A DNA stretch of 64,000 nucleotides from Caldilineaceae bacterium (GTDB lineage: Bacteria > Chloroflexota > Anaerolineae > Caldilineales > Caldilineaceae). This document shows, in pieces, positions 15,319-24,114 of this stretch; the first letter of the stretch is position 1; the number at the start of each line of letters is the position of its first letter. The translations under genes and the position numbers were made by a program. Location of the stretch: assembly GCA_026645575.1 (NCBI GenBank), contig JAPKMW010000063.1:1-64000 (forward strand), given 5' to 3'. Below the pieces are notes generated by a model, which ran no database searches, was not told where the DNA came from, and saw nothing but the letters and a program-made list of their open reading frames with translations.

Positions 15319-16206
15319 ATGAGCTTCTTTCTGCAACAAATCCTGAGCGGCATTGCCAGCGGCAGCCTGTTTGCTATGCTGGGCCTTGCCATCGTCTTGA
15401 TTCATCGCTCGACCGGCGTTCTCAACTTTGCCCAGGGGGAGATGGCGCTGGTGGCCACCTTTGTCGCCTGGTCGCTCTTGACCTGGTCGGGCAACCCGTG
15501 GCTGGCGACCGTGGGTGCGCTGCTCTTTGCCGGGCTACTGGGCGCGCTGCTGTACGATTGGCTCTTTCGCCGTGTCCAGCGCGCCGGCCCTTTGCCGCAG
15601 GTGATGCTTGCGATTGGGGTCTATATGCTCTGTGGCGGCGCGCTGTTACAGGTATGGGGCGCAGAGCCACGCGCCTTTGGGCCATTCCCACTCTTCCAAG
15701 GCGCGCCCTTTTGCGCCGGTGGCCTCTGTATTAGCCGATTGGATGTGGGAACCTTGATCACCGCGCTGCTTGTGATGGCGCTGCTCGACCGCTTCTTGCG
15801 TCACACCAAGCTGGGCAAGGCATTACGGGCCACCACCGAAGATCCGCTGGTTAGCAGCCTGATGGGGATTCCAGTGGCGCGGATGTTTGCCCTTGGCTGG
15901 GGTTTGTCGGGTGCGGTCGGGGCGCTAGCTGGCCTGCTGGCCGCACAAGGGTTGGGGCTGGACACCAGCACGCTCTCCGCTGTCCTCTTGCTGGCCTTTG
16001 CCGGCGCCGTGCTGGGTGGGTTGGAAAGTCCGCCCGGCGCTGTCATCGGCGGGCTATTGGTGGGGGTGTTGAAAAACCTGGCCGGCGCCTATGCCCCGGC
16101 GGCCTTGGGCAACCTTGATCTCACCCTGGCCTTCCTCCTGATTGTGCTGGTTCTATTGGCGCGACCAGAGGGGGTGTTGGGGCAACGAAAGGTGCAAAAA
16201 GTATGA
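15319..16206 (+). CDS. LivH-type branched-chain amino acid ABC permease
   Basis: 295 residues, about eight hydrophobic segments, starting 'SFFLQQILSGIASGSLFAMLGLAIVLIHRSTGVLNFAQGEMALVATFVAW', which carries the family signature 'GVLNFAQGEM'. The EAA-like cytoplasmic loop is seen near 'FLRHTKLGKALRATTEDPLVSSLMGIPVARMFALGWGLSGAVGALAGLL'. It forms a heterodimeric channel with the LivM protein encoded next. The start is set by homology; there is no clear Shine-Dalgarno before ATG 15319. It overlaps livM by 4 bp (ATGA), indicating translational coupling. Confidence 0.92.
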   Translation: MSFFLQQILSGIASGSLFAMLGLAIVLIHRSTGVLNFAQGEMALVATFVAWSLLTWSGNPWLATVGALLFAGLLGALLYDWLFRRVQRAGPLPQVMLAIGVYMLCGGALLQVWGAEPRAFGPFPLFQGAPFCAGGLCISRLDVGTLITALLVMALLDRFLRHTKLGKALRATTEDPLVSSLMGIPVARMFALGWGLSGAVGALAGLLAAQGLGLDTSTLSAVLLLAFAGAVLGGLESPPGAVIGGLLVGVLKNLAGAYAPAALGNLDLTLAFLLIVLVLLARPEGVLGQRKVQKV

Positions 16207-17267
16207 AGCGCGCTTCCCATCCACTCCGCTCGACCTGGTCCAGTCTGCGTCTACCTGGCGCAGTTATTGTCTACGCGCTCTTGCTCTGCCTGCTCCCCTT
16301 TCTGACGAACTGGCCGTTGACGCATGGTTTGTTTCCTACCTATCGCCTCTTTAACGCCATGATGTTTGGCGTCTGGCTGTTACTTACGTTGAGCATGAAT
16401 CTGTTGATCGGCTACAGTGGGCAAATTTCCTTAGGTCAGGCCGCCCTTGTCCTGATTGGCGCCTACTTGACGGCCATCCTGCGCCAGCAAGCCGGGTTGC
16501 CGTTCTTGTTGGCATTACTGCTGGCTGGGGTGGTGACGGGGATCATCGGCGGCGTTTGTATTGGTCAACCGGCGGTTCGTCTGCGCGGCCCCTATCTGGG
16601 TATCGCCACCTTTGCACTCGCCGTTGCCCTGCCGCAAGTATTGAAAATGAAGCCGCTCCTGCCGTGGACACAAGGAGTGCGGGGGATGCACAGTACGCCG
16701 CTCTTGTTACCGGCAGCGCTGGTGAATGCGCTGCCGGCTGAACAGTGGCGTTATTACCTTGTCCTTATCGTTGCTTTGCCGTTGACCCTGGCTTTTGCGA
16801 ACCTGATGGATGGTCGCCTGGGCCGGGCGCTGCGCGCCTTACGTGAGGACGAACTCGTCGCCGGCCAGATGGGGATCAATGTGCGGCGACACAAAACGTT
16901 GGCCTTTGGTCTCAGCGCCTTCTATGCCGGTGTCGGCGGTGGTCTCTTCTTTTTTGTCCAGGGCTATATCTCGCCGGACAGCCTGGGGCTTTTTGACTCA
17001 ATTTTGTTGCTAGTCGCCGTGGTCATCGGCGGACTGGGATCGGTGGCTGGTTCTATCTATGGCGCGCTCTTTCTCACCTTCCAAAGCGAGGTGATCAGCA
17101 CCTTGACTCGGTGGCTCCCTCATGCGGAAAATTTGGGCAGCATAATTTTCGGCGCGCTGTTAATCAGCGCAACGTTGCTTTTTCCGCAAGGCTTGACCGG
17201 CTTCAACGGACGCTGGCGCAACGGGTCACAACAGCTTACCGGTAAAACCCCTGTTCATCCCAAGTGA
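16203..17267 (+). CDS. LivM-type branched-chain amino acid ABC permease
   Basis: 354 residues with multiple membrane spans. The family signature is 'SMNLLIGYSGQISLGQAALVLIGAYLTAIL', and the inner loop 'MDGRLGRALRALREDELVAGQMGINVRRHKTLAFGLSAFYAGVGGGLFFFVQGYISPDSLGLFDSILLLVAVVIGGLGSVAGSIYGALFL' is highly typical. It is the second permease of a LivJ-H-M type importer. The cognate ATPases LivG and LivF, which usually follow, are absent: the next gene is convergent and overlaps its 3' end by 13 bp. The ATPases must be shared from elsewhere or have been lost. Confidence 0.92.
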   Translation: MKRASHPLRSTWSSLRLPGAVIVYALLLCLLPFLTNWPLTHGLFPTYRLFNAMMFGVWLLLTLSMNLLIGYSGQISLGQAALVLIGAYLTAILRQQAGLPFLLALLLAGVVTGIIGGVCIGQPAVRLRGPYLGIATFALAVALPQVLKMKPLLPWTQGVRGMHSTPLLLPAALVNALPAEQWRYYLVLIVALPLTLAFANLMDGRLGRALRALREDELVAGQMGINVRRHKTLAFGLSAFYAGVGGGLFFFVQGYISPDSLGLFDSILLLVAVVIGGLGSVAGSIYGALFLTFQSEVISTLTRWLPHAENLGSIIFGALLISATLLFPQGLTGFNGRWRNGSQQLTGKTPVHPK

Positions 17268-17911
17268 AACAACACCTCCACCTGTCGCCAAATCTCCTCG
17301 CCTGGTGGCGCATCGTCCCACAAAATGAAATGGGGAAACATGGTGCCATGCCAATCGTCGGGCGTGTTTTTGGTGGTCAACTTGCCGGCATAGGGCGCTG
17401 TTTCGACCACGGCGGGCAACTCCTGGTAGAAGAAGAGCAGATTCTCGTGCATCCCGATCAGGCCATACTTGTCATTGCTGCCCGGTTTTTCTTCCTGTAA
17501 CTGATGGTGATAGAAGATATAACTGCTGACCATTGCCGGCTTGAGCCGTGTAATGCGTCCTTGCGGGCGTTCGACTGGTTGTTGGCGCCGCCAGTGGTCC
17601 ACATCAACGGGCGCTTGCCAGTGAAAGATGTCGATCATGGGGACAAAGGTGCGCGGCGTGTCAGCGCCCGGCCACACTTCCAGCAGATCCGTCATCGCGC
17701 CAAAGAGTTCTTCCGGCGCGATAGGCCGCTGTAGCCCTTCCCAGTAGGCAAAGAAATGGCTTCGCCAGCGAAAGAGGCTGGCGGTCAGCAAGTCGCCGTT
17801 GTTGACCTTCTGTTGGATGGTGGCGACGGTGGTCTGCAAGTGAGCGGCGGCGGCGGCTTCCTGTCCAGGGTGACTCTGGGCGCGGTAGAGCGCGCGGTGT
17901 ACGGTTGTCAT
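17255..17911 (-). CDS. Hypothetical protein, possible tandem rhamnose-mutarotase-like domains
   Basis: 218 residues, no signal peptide. Two halves look like ferredoxin-like alpha+beta repeats. The first starts 'HRALYRAQSHPGQEAAAAAHLQTTVATIQ'; the second reads 'RITRLKPAMVSSYIFYHHQLQEEKPGSNDKYGLIGMHENLLFFYQE'. The 'LKP....Y...H' pattern is reminiscent of L-rhamnose mutarotase and other dimeric alpha/beta-barrel proteins, but the match is weak and I do not claim a function. ATG 17911 has AAAAGGAAA 9 nt upstream. It converges on and overlaps livM by 13 bp. It may act on a sugar or sugar acid, in keeping with the enolase-superfamily enzymes elsewhere in the window. Confidence 0.6.
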   Translation of the reverse strand: MTTVHRALYRAQSHPGQEAAAAAHLQTTVATIQQKVNNGDLLTASLFRWRSHFFAYWEGLQRPIAPEELFGAMTDLLEVWPGADTPRTFVPMIDIFHWQAPVDVDHWRRQQPVERPQGRITRLKPAMVSSYIFYHHQLQEEKPGSNDKYGLIGMHENLLFFYQELPAVVETAPYAGKLTTKNTPDDWHGTMFPHFILWDDAPPGEEIWRQVEVLFHLG

Positions 17912-18156
17912 GCGCTAGTTTCCTTTTCTTCACAAAGATGAACTTACACGAAGGATAATGGCACAAGGATTGTACAACCGCAGCGCCGCTTTAGACAACT
18001 GCCCACGACTAGCGCAAAAGCAGCAAGCATGGTATATTAGCATGGCTGACCAGCCGTTGGGGTTGGTCATTGCCCCAGTTGATGATACCGCTGACGTCTG
18101 CGTTCTTTTTGATCGCGCGGGGGTATCATTTGGTTTGTCATGTATAGGAGCAGCTT

Positions 18157-19509
18157 ATGCCGATCGTACACCGTGTGCAGCGCTTGCTTGCCGGGGGGTG
18201 TTTGGTCGTGGTCCTGCTGGCCTTCTTCCAGAGCGGTTACGCCCAGAGTTCACTTGATTGCACCACGACTGTGATCGTCCAACCGGGGGATACGCTTTCG
18301 CTGATCGCCGGTCGCCAGTTGGGCAGTCAAGTCACCTATCAAGCCATTGTGGCGGCGACCAACGCCAAAGCCGCCATTGACAGCAGCTTCACCGCCATCG
18401 CCAACCCGAATACACTTACAGTTGGTTGGAAACTCTGTATTCCAGCCCCTACCAGTGTTGTGAGTAATCCGGTAAGCAATTCTGGAACTAGTGCGCAGAG
18501 TCAACCTGTCGTCGCAACCCTGCCTGTTGTTGCGGCAGCCGTCCCCACGCCGACGGCAACACCCTTGATCTGGCTCAAGCCACCGACTCTTGATCTGCCC
18601 ATCAGCGAAATGCACCCGCTCATGGTGGAATATATGCGCCGGCAGAGCTACCCCGGCAGCGACATCGTGATTGAAGAGACCCTGGCGCCCGGCGCCAATT
18701 ACAATCGATTCATTGCGTCCTACCGCTCCGAGGGATACAAAATCTATGCGCTCTTAACCATCCCGCAAGGAGCGAAACCGACGACCGGTTGGCCGGTGAT
18801 CATCTTCAATCATGGCTTTATCCCGCCCGAAATCTACCGCACCACCGAGCGCTATGTGGCCTATGTCGATGGCTTTGCCCGCAATGGCTATATTGTCTTC
18901 CGCTCCGACTATCGCGGCCACGGTTTCTCCGAAGGCGAGCCGACCAGCAGCCGCGGTTCGCCGGCCTATACCATTGATGTTCTCAACGCCGTGGCCGCCA
19001 TGAAGCGCTATGCCGACGCCGACCCGGCGCGCATTGGCATGTGGGGCCATTCTATGGGTGGGTTGCTCACCCTGCGCAGTATGGTGACGACCCAAGACAT
19101 TAAAGTGGGGGTGATCTGGGCCGGTGTGGTCGCCTCTTACCCTGACCTCTACAATCAACGCAATCCTCAGGCCAACAGTCAACCGGTCGATGCCGCCACC
19201 GCCCAACGCCGCCGCTGGCGCGAAGAAATTGTCGAAAAGTGGGGTACGCCCGAAGAAGCGCCTGACATCTGGGCCGCAATTTCGCCCAACGCCTACTTGA
19301 CCGAAATCTCCGGCCCCCTACAACTGCACCACGGCACCGCTGATAGCGATGTGCCGGTGCGCTATTCACAGACGCTAAACACCCAAATGCAGGCTGTCGA
19401 TCAAACCGTTGAATATTACGAATATCCGGGTGACAATCACAATCTATCGGTGAATTTCAACACGGCGATGGCGCGCTCGATTGCGTTTTTTGATCGGTAT
19501 TTAAAGTAA
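18157..19509 (+). CDS. Secreted LysM-domain alpha/beta hydrolase (S9/dienelactone-type)
   Basis: 450 residues. Signal peptide ending near 'FFQSGYAQS'. A LysM domain follows (about 35-95: 'VIVQPGDTLSLIAGRQLGSQVTYQAIVAATNAK...LTVGWKLCIP'), which binds peptidoglycan or other GlcNAc polymers. After a Ser/Pro/Thr linker comes an alpha/beta hydrolase: oxyanion region 'IIFNHGFIPPEIY', nucleophile Ser in 'GHSMGG', acid in 'HGTADSDVPV', His in 'GDNHNLS'. The triad is complete, so it is probably a wall-associated esterase or peptidase. ATG 18157 follows AGGAG at 6 nt. Single gene with a downstream bidirectional terminator. Confidence 0.88.
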   Translation: MPIVHRVQRLLAGGCLVVVLLAFFQSGYAQSSLDCTTTVIVQPGDTLSLIAGRQLGSQVTYQAIVAATNAKAAIDSSFTAIANPNTLTVGWKLCIPAPTSVVSNPVSNSGTSAQSQPVVATLPVVAAAVPTPTATPLIWLKPPTLDLPISEMHPLMVEYMRRQSYPGSDIVIEETLAPGANYNRFIASYRSEGYKIYALLTIPQGAKPTTGWPVIIFNHGFIPPEIYRTTERYVAYVDGFARNGYIVFRSDYRGHGFSEGEPTSSRGSPAYTIDVLNAVAAMKRYADADPARIGMWGHSMGGLLTLRSMVTTQDIKVGVIWAGVVASYPDLYNQRNPQANSQPVDAATAQRRRWREEIVEKWGTPEEAPDIWAAISPNAYLTEISGPLQLHHGTADSDVPVRYSQTLNTQMQAVDQTVEYYEYPGDNHNLSVNFNTAMARSIAFFDRYLK

Positions 19510-19552
19510 TCACCCCAACATCGATTCAGCCAATATCAGTGACGCTGGTAAC

Positions 19553-19587
19553 AAAATAGGGATAGGCTCTGGCCTTATCCCTATTTT
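19553..19587. terminator. Bidirectional hairpin terminator
   Basis: AAAATAGGGATA (19553-19564) and TATCCCTATTTT (19576-19587) form a 12-bp stem ending in a T-run on both strands, between the convergent hydrolase and propeller genes. Confidence 0.75.
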
Positions 19588-19626
19588 CAGCTTACTTATG
19601 TCCGTCTCTACTTCTCTTGTCAGCCG

Positions 19627-21204
19627 TTACTGCTTAATCATCGGCAGGTAATAGAGATTGCGCGCCGTGGTTTCATCCACACTCTTGCTTACCTCCGGGG
19701 TGATGTCGTCGGCTACGAAATCAGGCAGGCTCTCAATGCTCACTTCGGCGCCGGTTTCTTCTACGGCCTCAGCATCGGCGGCCACAATGCCTGTCGCCGG
19801 CGCCAAGACCACCGAGAGGGTGCCATCCCCTTCATTGGCCGTTAGGGCATAGAGGGTGTTCCCCGAAAGCACCAATTTTACCCCTTCAGGATTGGCGCCA
19901 ACGCTCACCATGTCGTAGACCACAGGAGACCAGGGCGTCGTGAGGTCGATAAAGGCGACAGCATTGGCCCGTTCCAACCCCACAGCCACAATCGACCGGC
20001 CATTGAAGCGAATGCCATCAATGCCTTCCGGTTCAGCGCCACCGCGATTGCTGCGGCTATCCGGGTAGATGCCACGGGCGGCCGCCAGGGCGTCAAGCTG
20101 ATTACCCGTATCGGCCACAAAGGCGCCGCTGCCAGCAGAGTAAATACTCACCGTGCGCCCGCCGCGTGGGCCGCCATTGCCGGCGCCATCGCGCGTATCA
20201 CCTTCATCAGCCGTGACCAGGTAGTGCCGATAGTTGGCATAGACCACATCGACGCTGTCCGGTTCACGGAAGAAGGAAGCAGTTTGGTTGGGCAAAAATT
20301 GACCATCAACGACTATATCAAAGGGATGGGTAGTCTGCCCCAGCCCCAACAGGCTCATGGTACGATACCAGAGATGCAAGCGGATAATCGCATTGTTTTC
20401 CTGCAAGGTGACATAGGCATATTGACTATCGGAGGAAAAGGTGACAAACTCAGGCTCCAAGGTGCCCGGCGTGTTATCAATCGGCAGACGGGCCAGATCA
20501 TCCGTGCGTCCGCTCGACAAACCGGAATAGCCGGCCAATGAAGGGATGCCGATTTGATACACATAGACTGTGTTCGAATACCCCGGATAGAAATAGCTCA
20601 GATCAAGCAGCGTCAACGAGCCATTCCCGCCATTGTCCCCAACCCCAAAGCCTTCCGCCTCGTTGGCAATCACGGCATAGTCGCCATCGGGGGAAATGGC
20701 AATGGCATCAGGTTGGATGCCCGTCGTAACGGTCTTGAGCAAGGCGCCATCCGAAAGACGGAAAAAGCTGGCGGTCCCGTTAACCGGCGCAGCAGCCGGT
20801 TTTGCCGAACCGGCAATGGCAATAAAATAATCATGATAGGGGTGAATCGCCACTGAGGTTAGGTTTTGCAATTGCGGCACTTTCACCCGGCGGATGCGAT
20901 TGATAGTGGGCAGATTGGTGAGATTGAGAATATCCACACTGCCATCCCCGGCATTGGTCAGAAGCCCCCACTGATTGCGCACAGCAATGATCTCCGCGCC
21001 ATTGTCGCCGAGACCAGTATCATAAGTGCCGACGACACTGGCGCTTTGAGCCGAGACAGTTGCGCTGGGCAGGAGGCTACCGGCAACCAGACCAGCCAAT
21101 AGCAGAATACGGTAAGTCCATCTTGGCAACGCGGTCGCCAACGGCCATGCCGATCTTCCTGTAAGGCGCATCAGTGAATGTTTGACTTCCTGCACTTGAT
21201 TCAT
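19627..21204 (-). CDS. Secreted choice-of-anchor-I-type beta-propeller protein with LYYLPM tail
   Basis: 525 residues. The signal peptide is long ('LLLAGLVAGSLLPSATVSAQS'), followed by propeller blades: 'NGAEIIAVRNQWGLLTNAGDGSVDILNLTNLPTINRIRRVKV', 'TSVAIHPYHDYFIAIAGSAK', 'GIQPDAIAISPDGDYAVIANEAEGFGVGDNGGNGSLTLLDLS', 'GRTVSIYSAGSGAFVADTGNQLDALAAARGIYPDSRSNRGGAEPEGIDGIRFNGRSIVAVGLERANAVAFIDL'. The 'ANEAEG...GGNGS' and 'ADEGDTR' runs match choice-of-anchor-I/alkaline-phosphatase-like propellers. After an acidic linker the protein ends '..LYYLPMIKQ', one of five related tails in the window. ATG 21204 follows AGGAG. Role: an extracellular protein with no evident catalytic site. Confidence 0.85.
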   Translation of the reverse strand: MNQVQEVKHSLMRLTGRSAWPLATALPRWTYRILLLAGLVAGSLLPSATVSAQSASVVGTYDTGLGDNGAEIIAVRNQWGLLTNAGDGSVDILNLTNLPTINRIRRVKVPQLQNLTSVAIHPYHDYFIAIAGSAKPAAAPVNGTASFFRLSDGALLKTVTTGIQPDAIAISPDGDYAVIANEAEGFGVGDNGGNGSLTLLDLSYFYPGYSNTVYVYQIGIPSLAGYSGLSSGRTDDLARLPIDNTPGTLEPEFVTFSSDSQYAYVTLQENNAIIRLHLWYRTMSLLGLGQTTHPFDIVVDGQFLPNQTASFFREPDSVDVVYANYRHYLVTADEGDTRDGAGNGGPRGGRTVSIYSAGSGAFVADTGNQLDALAAARGIYPDSRSNRGGAEPEGIDGIRFNGRSIVAVGLERANAVAFIDLTTPWSPVVYDMVSVGANPEGVKLVLSGNTLYALTANEGDGTLSVVLAPATGIVAADAEAVEETGAEVSIESLPDFVADDITPEVSKSVDETTARNLYYLPMIKQ

Positions 21205-21260
21205 AGCTTATCTCTCCTGAACATTATATTGAAATGATCAATGGACAGTGAGTTCAGTGA

Positions 21261-23087
21261 TTAGCGGCAATTTGTCCACGTCTGTACAACTTCTTGATGC
21301 CCATCAAGCCAGGTTGACGCCGATTGAGTGCGCAGGTCATCGGACGCCAGCGTGAATTTCTCCAACAGCCCATAGATACAGGGCGTTTCTTGGCGGAGAA
21401 CCCGCAACATAGCCCGGCCACTCACAATGCCATAGTGTTTGCCATCGACCTCATAATAATTTTCATTGATTAGGCTGAGTGATGTGCGGCTCTGCTCAAG
21501 GTAAGGCTGATCGGCGGGATCGGTGTAACAAAGGCTCCAGTCAATGCGCTCTTCGGCTTTGCCCCCGCTGAAGGCAGCAAAGAGCGCATTCGCCGAGGGG
21601 AACGGCACTTGTTCGATCTGATACCCCAGTTCGTCTGTCAAAATGGCTTGCACAATAGCTGTTGCCGCCCGGCAGTCATTATCCTGATCAAGTGTACCAA
21701 TGCGGAAATCAGCGCGCCCTGCCGGTGCGGCGGTATTGGTAGGCAGCGGAGTCGGCGCAGCGGGCGGGATGGTTGGCGTTCGCTGCGGTTGCGGCGCAAC
21801 CGGCGCTTGGGCAATCGCAGCCTCGCTACTGCTGCTGCCGGCATAGAGCATTTCGACGAAGAAGGTAAAGGTGCCACGGCTTTTGTTGGGAATGGCCCGC
21901 GCAATCGACTCCGTCGGCCAGGACGGGTCGATCTCCGACCAACGAATCGTATTGGTGAAGAGTTGATGAAGTTGGGCAAAGGAAAGCTGCTGGACAAACG
22001 AATTCTCTTGGCTGACCACCACCACCACCAGGTCCAAACCGACTGGGAAGGCAACGAGTTCGCGGTTAATGGCCTGGCACGCGGTCTGCTCTTTTTCTCT
22101 GACCAGGCGGCTGGCGTTGACCAGATCCGCTTCCCCTTTTTCACAGAAGCGCTCAAAGCCGCTACTGGTGCCAATATCTTCAAGACTAATGGCGCCGGTA
22201 AAGCCAGCCGCTTTGTAAAGTTCGCTCATACGCGCCGAGAGAGGATAGACCGTTGAACCGCCGGTAATATCCATAGAAACCGGCGCCGTTCCATCCACTG
22301 TACAAGCAGGCACAGAAGGGAAGAGGGGGTTGCTGCTGCCAACCATCTGACAACGTTGACAGGTGGCTTTGAAGTTGTCTAACGCATTCCGATACATGGC
22401 GATCGATGGCGGGGTATAGCCGACGCTCTCGATCTCTGTGAGAAGGTGGTTGAGATAGCAACCAAGATAGCCTTCCAACTGTGGTTTGGCCTTTATATCC
22501 GCTGCCGAGGTATAGAGCAGCAACGGACGGGAGAAGGGATAGGCGCCGCTGGTGACGCTCTCTTCATTCGCCTCCACAGCCATACCGCCGGCAACAGTCT
22601 GAATTTTTACAGCCCGTAAGCTTCCCTGGTTGGCCTGATAGCTCCCGTAACGAATAAAGCCAACCGCATTCGGGTTCGCCTTGATGAAATCGACCAGCAC
22701 CGCATCATCCTCGCTGGTGGTCAAGTTGGTGGCCCCCAACATTTTAATCTCCAGCAATTCTTCCGGGCTGAGCGCTGGTGCGGCTTCTACAACCGCCTGA
22801 TTTTGTACAGGCGCGGCTGCACTATCGGCGGGACTGGCGCCCGTGTTTACGGCCGGCAGCGGTGCGGGATTGGCTGGCGTCACAGCCAGCGCTTGCACAG
22901 CAACGGTCGGCTGAAGCAACAGCGGCGTTGGTAAAGCGGTTGGCGTTATCACCTGCACAACCTCGCTCGGCTGTGCATCAATCGGCAAATCCCGCAACAG
23001 ATATTGTAATTGTACGGTAAAGAAGATCAGGAGGATAGCGATCACCGTCACTAACACATAAGCAAGGTTATGGCGAATCCAGTTCAT
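21261..23087 (-). CDS. PstS-like phosphate-binding protein with reversed lobe order and extra SBP domain
   Basis: 608 residues, one N-terminal membrane helix ('LAYVLVTVIAILLIFFTVQLQYLL'). Residues about 115-255 ('EDDAVLVDFIKANPNAVGFIRYGSYQANQGSLRAVKI...SGAYPFSRPLLLYT') correspond to the C-terminal half of a PstS-type protein. Residues about 275-420 ('MDITGGSTVYPLSARMSELYKAAGFTGAISLEDIGTSSGFERFCEKGEADLVNASR') correspond to the N-terminal half. A Pro/Thr linker then leads to a third segment ('RIGTLDQDNDCRAATAIVQAILTDELGYQIEQVPFPSANALFAAFSGGKAEERIDWSLCYTDP') like a glycine-betaine/quaternary-amine binding lobe. Probably an anchored extracytoplasmic receptor; no permease genes are adjacent. The SD GGAG is part of a MITE target duplication. 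Confidence 0.8.
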   Translation of the reverse strand: MNWIRHNLAYVLVTVIAILLIFFTVQLQYLLRDLPIDAQPSEVVQVITPTALPTPLLLQPTVAVQALAVTPANPAPLPAVNTGASPADSAAAPVQNQAVVEAAPALSPEELLEIKMLGATNLTTSEDDAVLVDFIKANPNAVGFIRYGSYQANQGSLRAVKIQTVAGGMAVEANEESVTSGAYPFSRPLLLYTSAADIKAKPQLEGYLGCYLNHLLTEIESVGYTPPSIAMYRNALDNFKATCQRCQMVGSSNPLFPSVPACTVDGTAPVSMDITGGSTVYPLSARMSELYKAAGFTGAISLEDIGTSSGFERFCEKGEADLVNASRLVREKEQTACQAINRELVAFPVGLDLVVVVVSQENSFVQQLSFAQLHQLFTNTIRWSEIDPSWPTESIARAIPNKSRGTFTFFVEMLYAGSSSSEAAIAQAPVAPQPQRTPTIPPAAPTPLPTNTAAPAGRADFRIGTLDQDNDCRAATAIVQAILTDELGYQIEQVPFPSANALFAAFSGGKAEERIDWSLCYTDPADQPYLEQSRTSLSLINENYYEVDGKHYGIVSGRAMLRVLRQETPCIYGLLEKFTLASDDLRTQSASTWLDGHQEVVQTWTNCR

Positions 23088-23103
23088 AAAATCTTCTCCA
23101 CAG

Positions 23104-23185
23104 GTAATTACTCAGCCCGCTCCTAGCCAGTCCGTGACTGGCAGCCCATCACCAGTCACGGACTGGCTAGCAGTGGAGTAGTTAC
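23104..23185. mobile_element. IS66-type MITE, 82 bp, with perfect 8-bp target duplication
   Basis: Ends GTAATTACTC and GAGTAGTTAC, interior hairpin around CCTAGCCAGTCCGTGACTGG. Flanked by CTCCACAG at 23096-23103 and 23186-23193. On the minus strand the duplicated site reads CTGTGGAG, which includes the Shine-Dalgarno of the 21261-23087 gene, so insertion occurred 16 bp upstream of that ATG and separated the gene from its original promoter. Confidence 0.88.
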
Positions 23186-23424
23186 CTCCACAGTAAGGTT
23201 AGCTCGGTCTTTTTACCTAGCTTACCACCGATTTTTACTGAAAACTGTTTCTAAATGATTACAATGTTTAGCACTGCCACCTACCATTTTGCCTATCATC
23301 CAGAGACAATTTACGGAAATACGTAGACAACCGAAAAGCGCACCATTTGCTCATCGCCGGCGCCTTTTCTGGTTGTCCCTTTTCAAACCGTTACTACACT
23401 TATTAGGTTGTTCATTAACGCGTG

Positions 23425-24114
23425 CTATGGGGCTGCTTGACGAACACTCTGGATAAAGAGGCGGACGCGTTCCGGCGCCTTGCGTCGGGACGCGTCCTCG
23501 ACTGCGCTGATGACATCGACTGCGTAAGGTTGCACAATGGCAATGGCGCTACCGACATTGGCTGGGGTTAGTCCGCCGGCCAGGATGACAGGACCGACGA
23601 CAGCAGCCACCTGTCGCGCAATTTGCCAATCAAAGCTTTGCCCGGTGCCGCCTGGGCGATGATCCGCTTTGGCGTCGAGCAAGATCGCATGGGCGCCGGC
23701 GGCGAGAAAGCGTTGGGCCAGTGCTGCCCACGTGCTGGGATCTGTTTGTTCGGCCCCGGCGTCACCTTGGGGCGGGCGAATGCGTAAGGCTTTGATGATC
23801 TGTGTTCGGCGCTTTTGCAACCCTGCCGCCACTGCCGCCACCACTCCTTCGGATTCGTCGCCATGCAATTGCACCGCATCCGGCTGGGTGGCGGCACAGA
23901 TGGACAGAATGGTCGGCGCATCACCGCCCACGACAGCGACCCGGCTGACAAAGGGCGGCACCAGACGCATCAAGTCAGCCGCCTGCCGCTGCGTCAGGGT
24001 CCAGGGTGTGGGTTGCGGATATTCCACGACAAAGCCCAGCGCATCGGCGCCGGCGGCGACACAGAGGGCCACATCATCGGCGTGGGTCAGCCCGCAAATC
24101 TTGATTTTGGTCAT
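23425..24114 (-). CDS. trpF: Phosphoribosylanthranilate isomerase
   Basis: 229 residues, TIM barrel. It catalyses the Amadori rearrangement of PRA to CdRP in tryptophan synthesis. Active-site Cys lies in 'MTKIKICGLTH', and the Asp in the 'ILLDAKADHRPGGTGQSFDW' block, which also holds phosphate-binding Gly residues. 'PDAVQLHGDES' and 'ILAGGLTPANVGSAI' are also typical. ATG 24114 overlaps the trpC stop as ATGA. Last gene of trpD-trpC-trpF; full length. Confidence 0.96.
   Translation of the reverse strand: MTKIKICGLTHADDVALCVAAGADALGFVVEYPQPTPWTLTQRQAADLMRLVPPFVSRVAVVGGDAPTILSICAATQPDAVQLHGDESEGVVAAVAAGLQKRRTQIIKALRIRPPQGDAGAEQTDPSTWAALAQRFLAAGAHAILLDAKADHRPGGTGQSFDWQIARQVAAVVGPVILAGGLTPANVGSAIAIVQPYAVDVISAVEDASRRKAPERVRLFIQSVRQAAP

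Noticed and set aside
23104..23185. Considered as a transcription terminator only
   Set aside because: A hairpin terminator would not be flanked by an exact 8-bp direct repeat shared in type by two other copies with different duplications.
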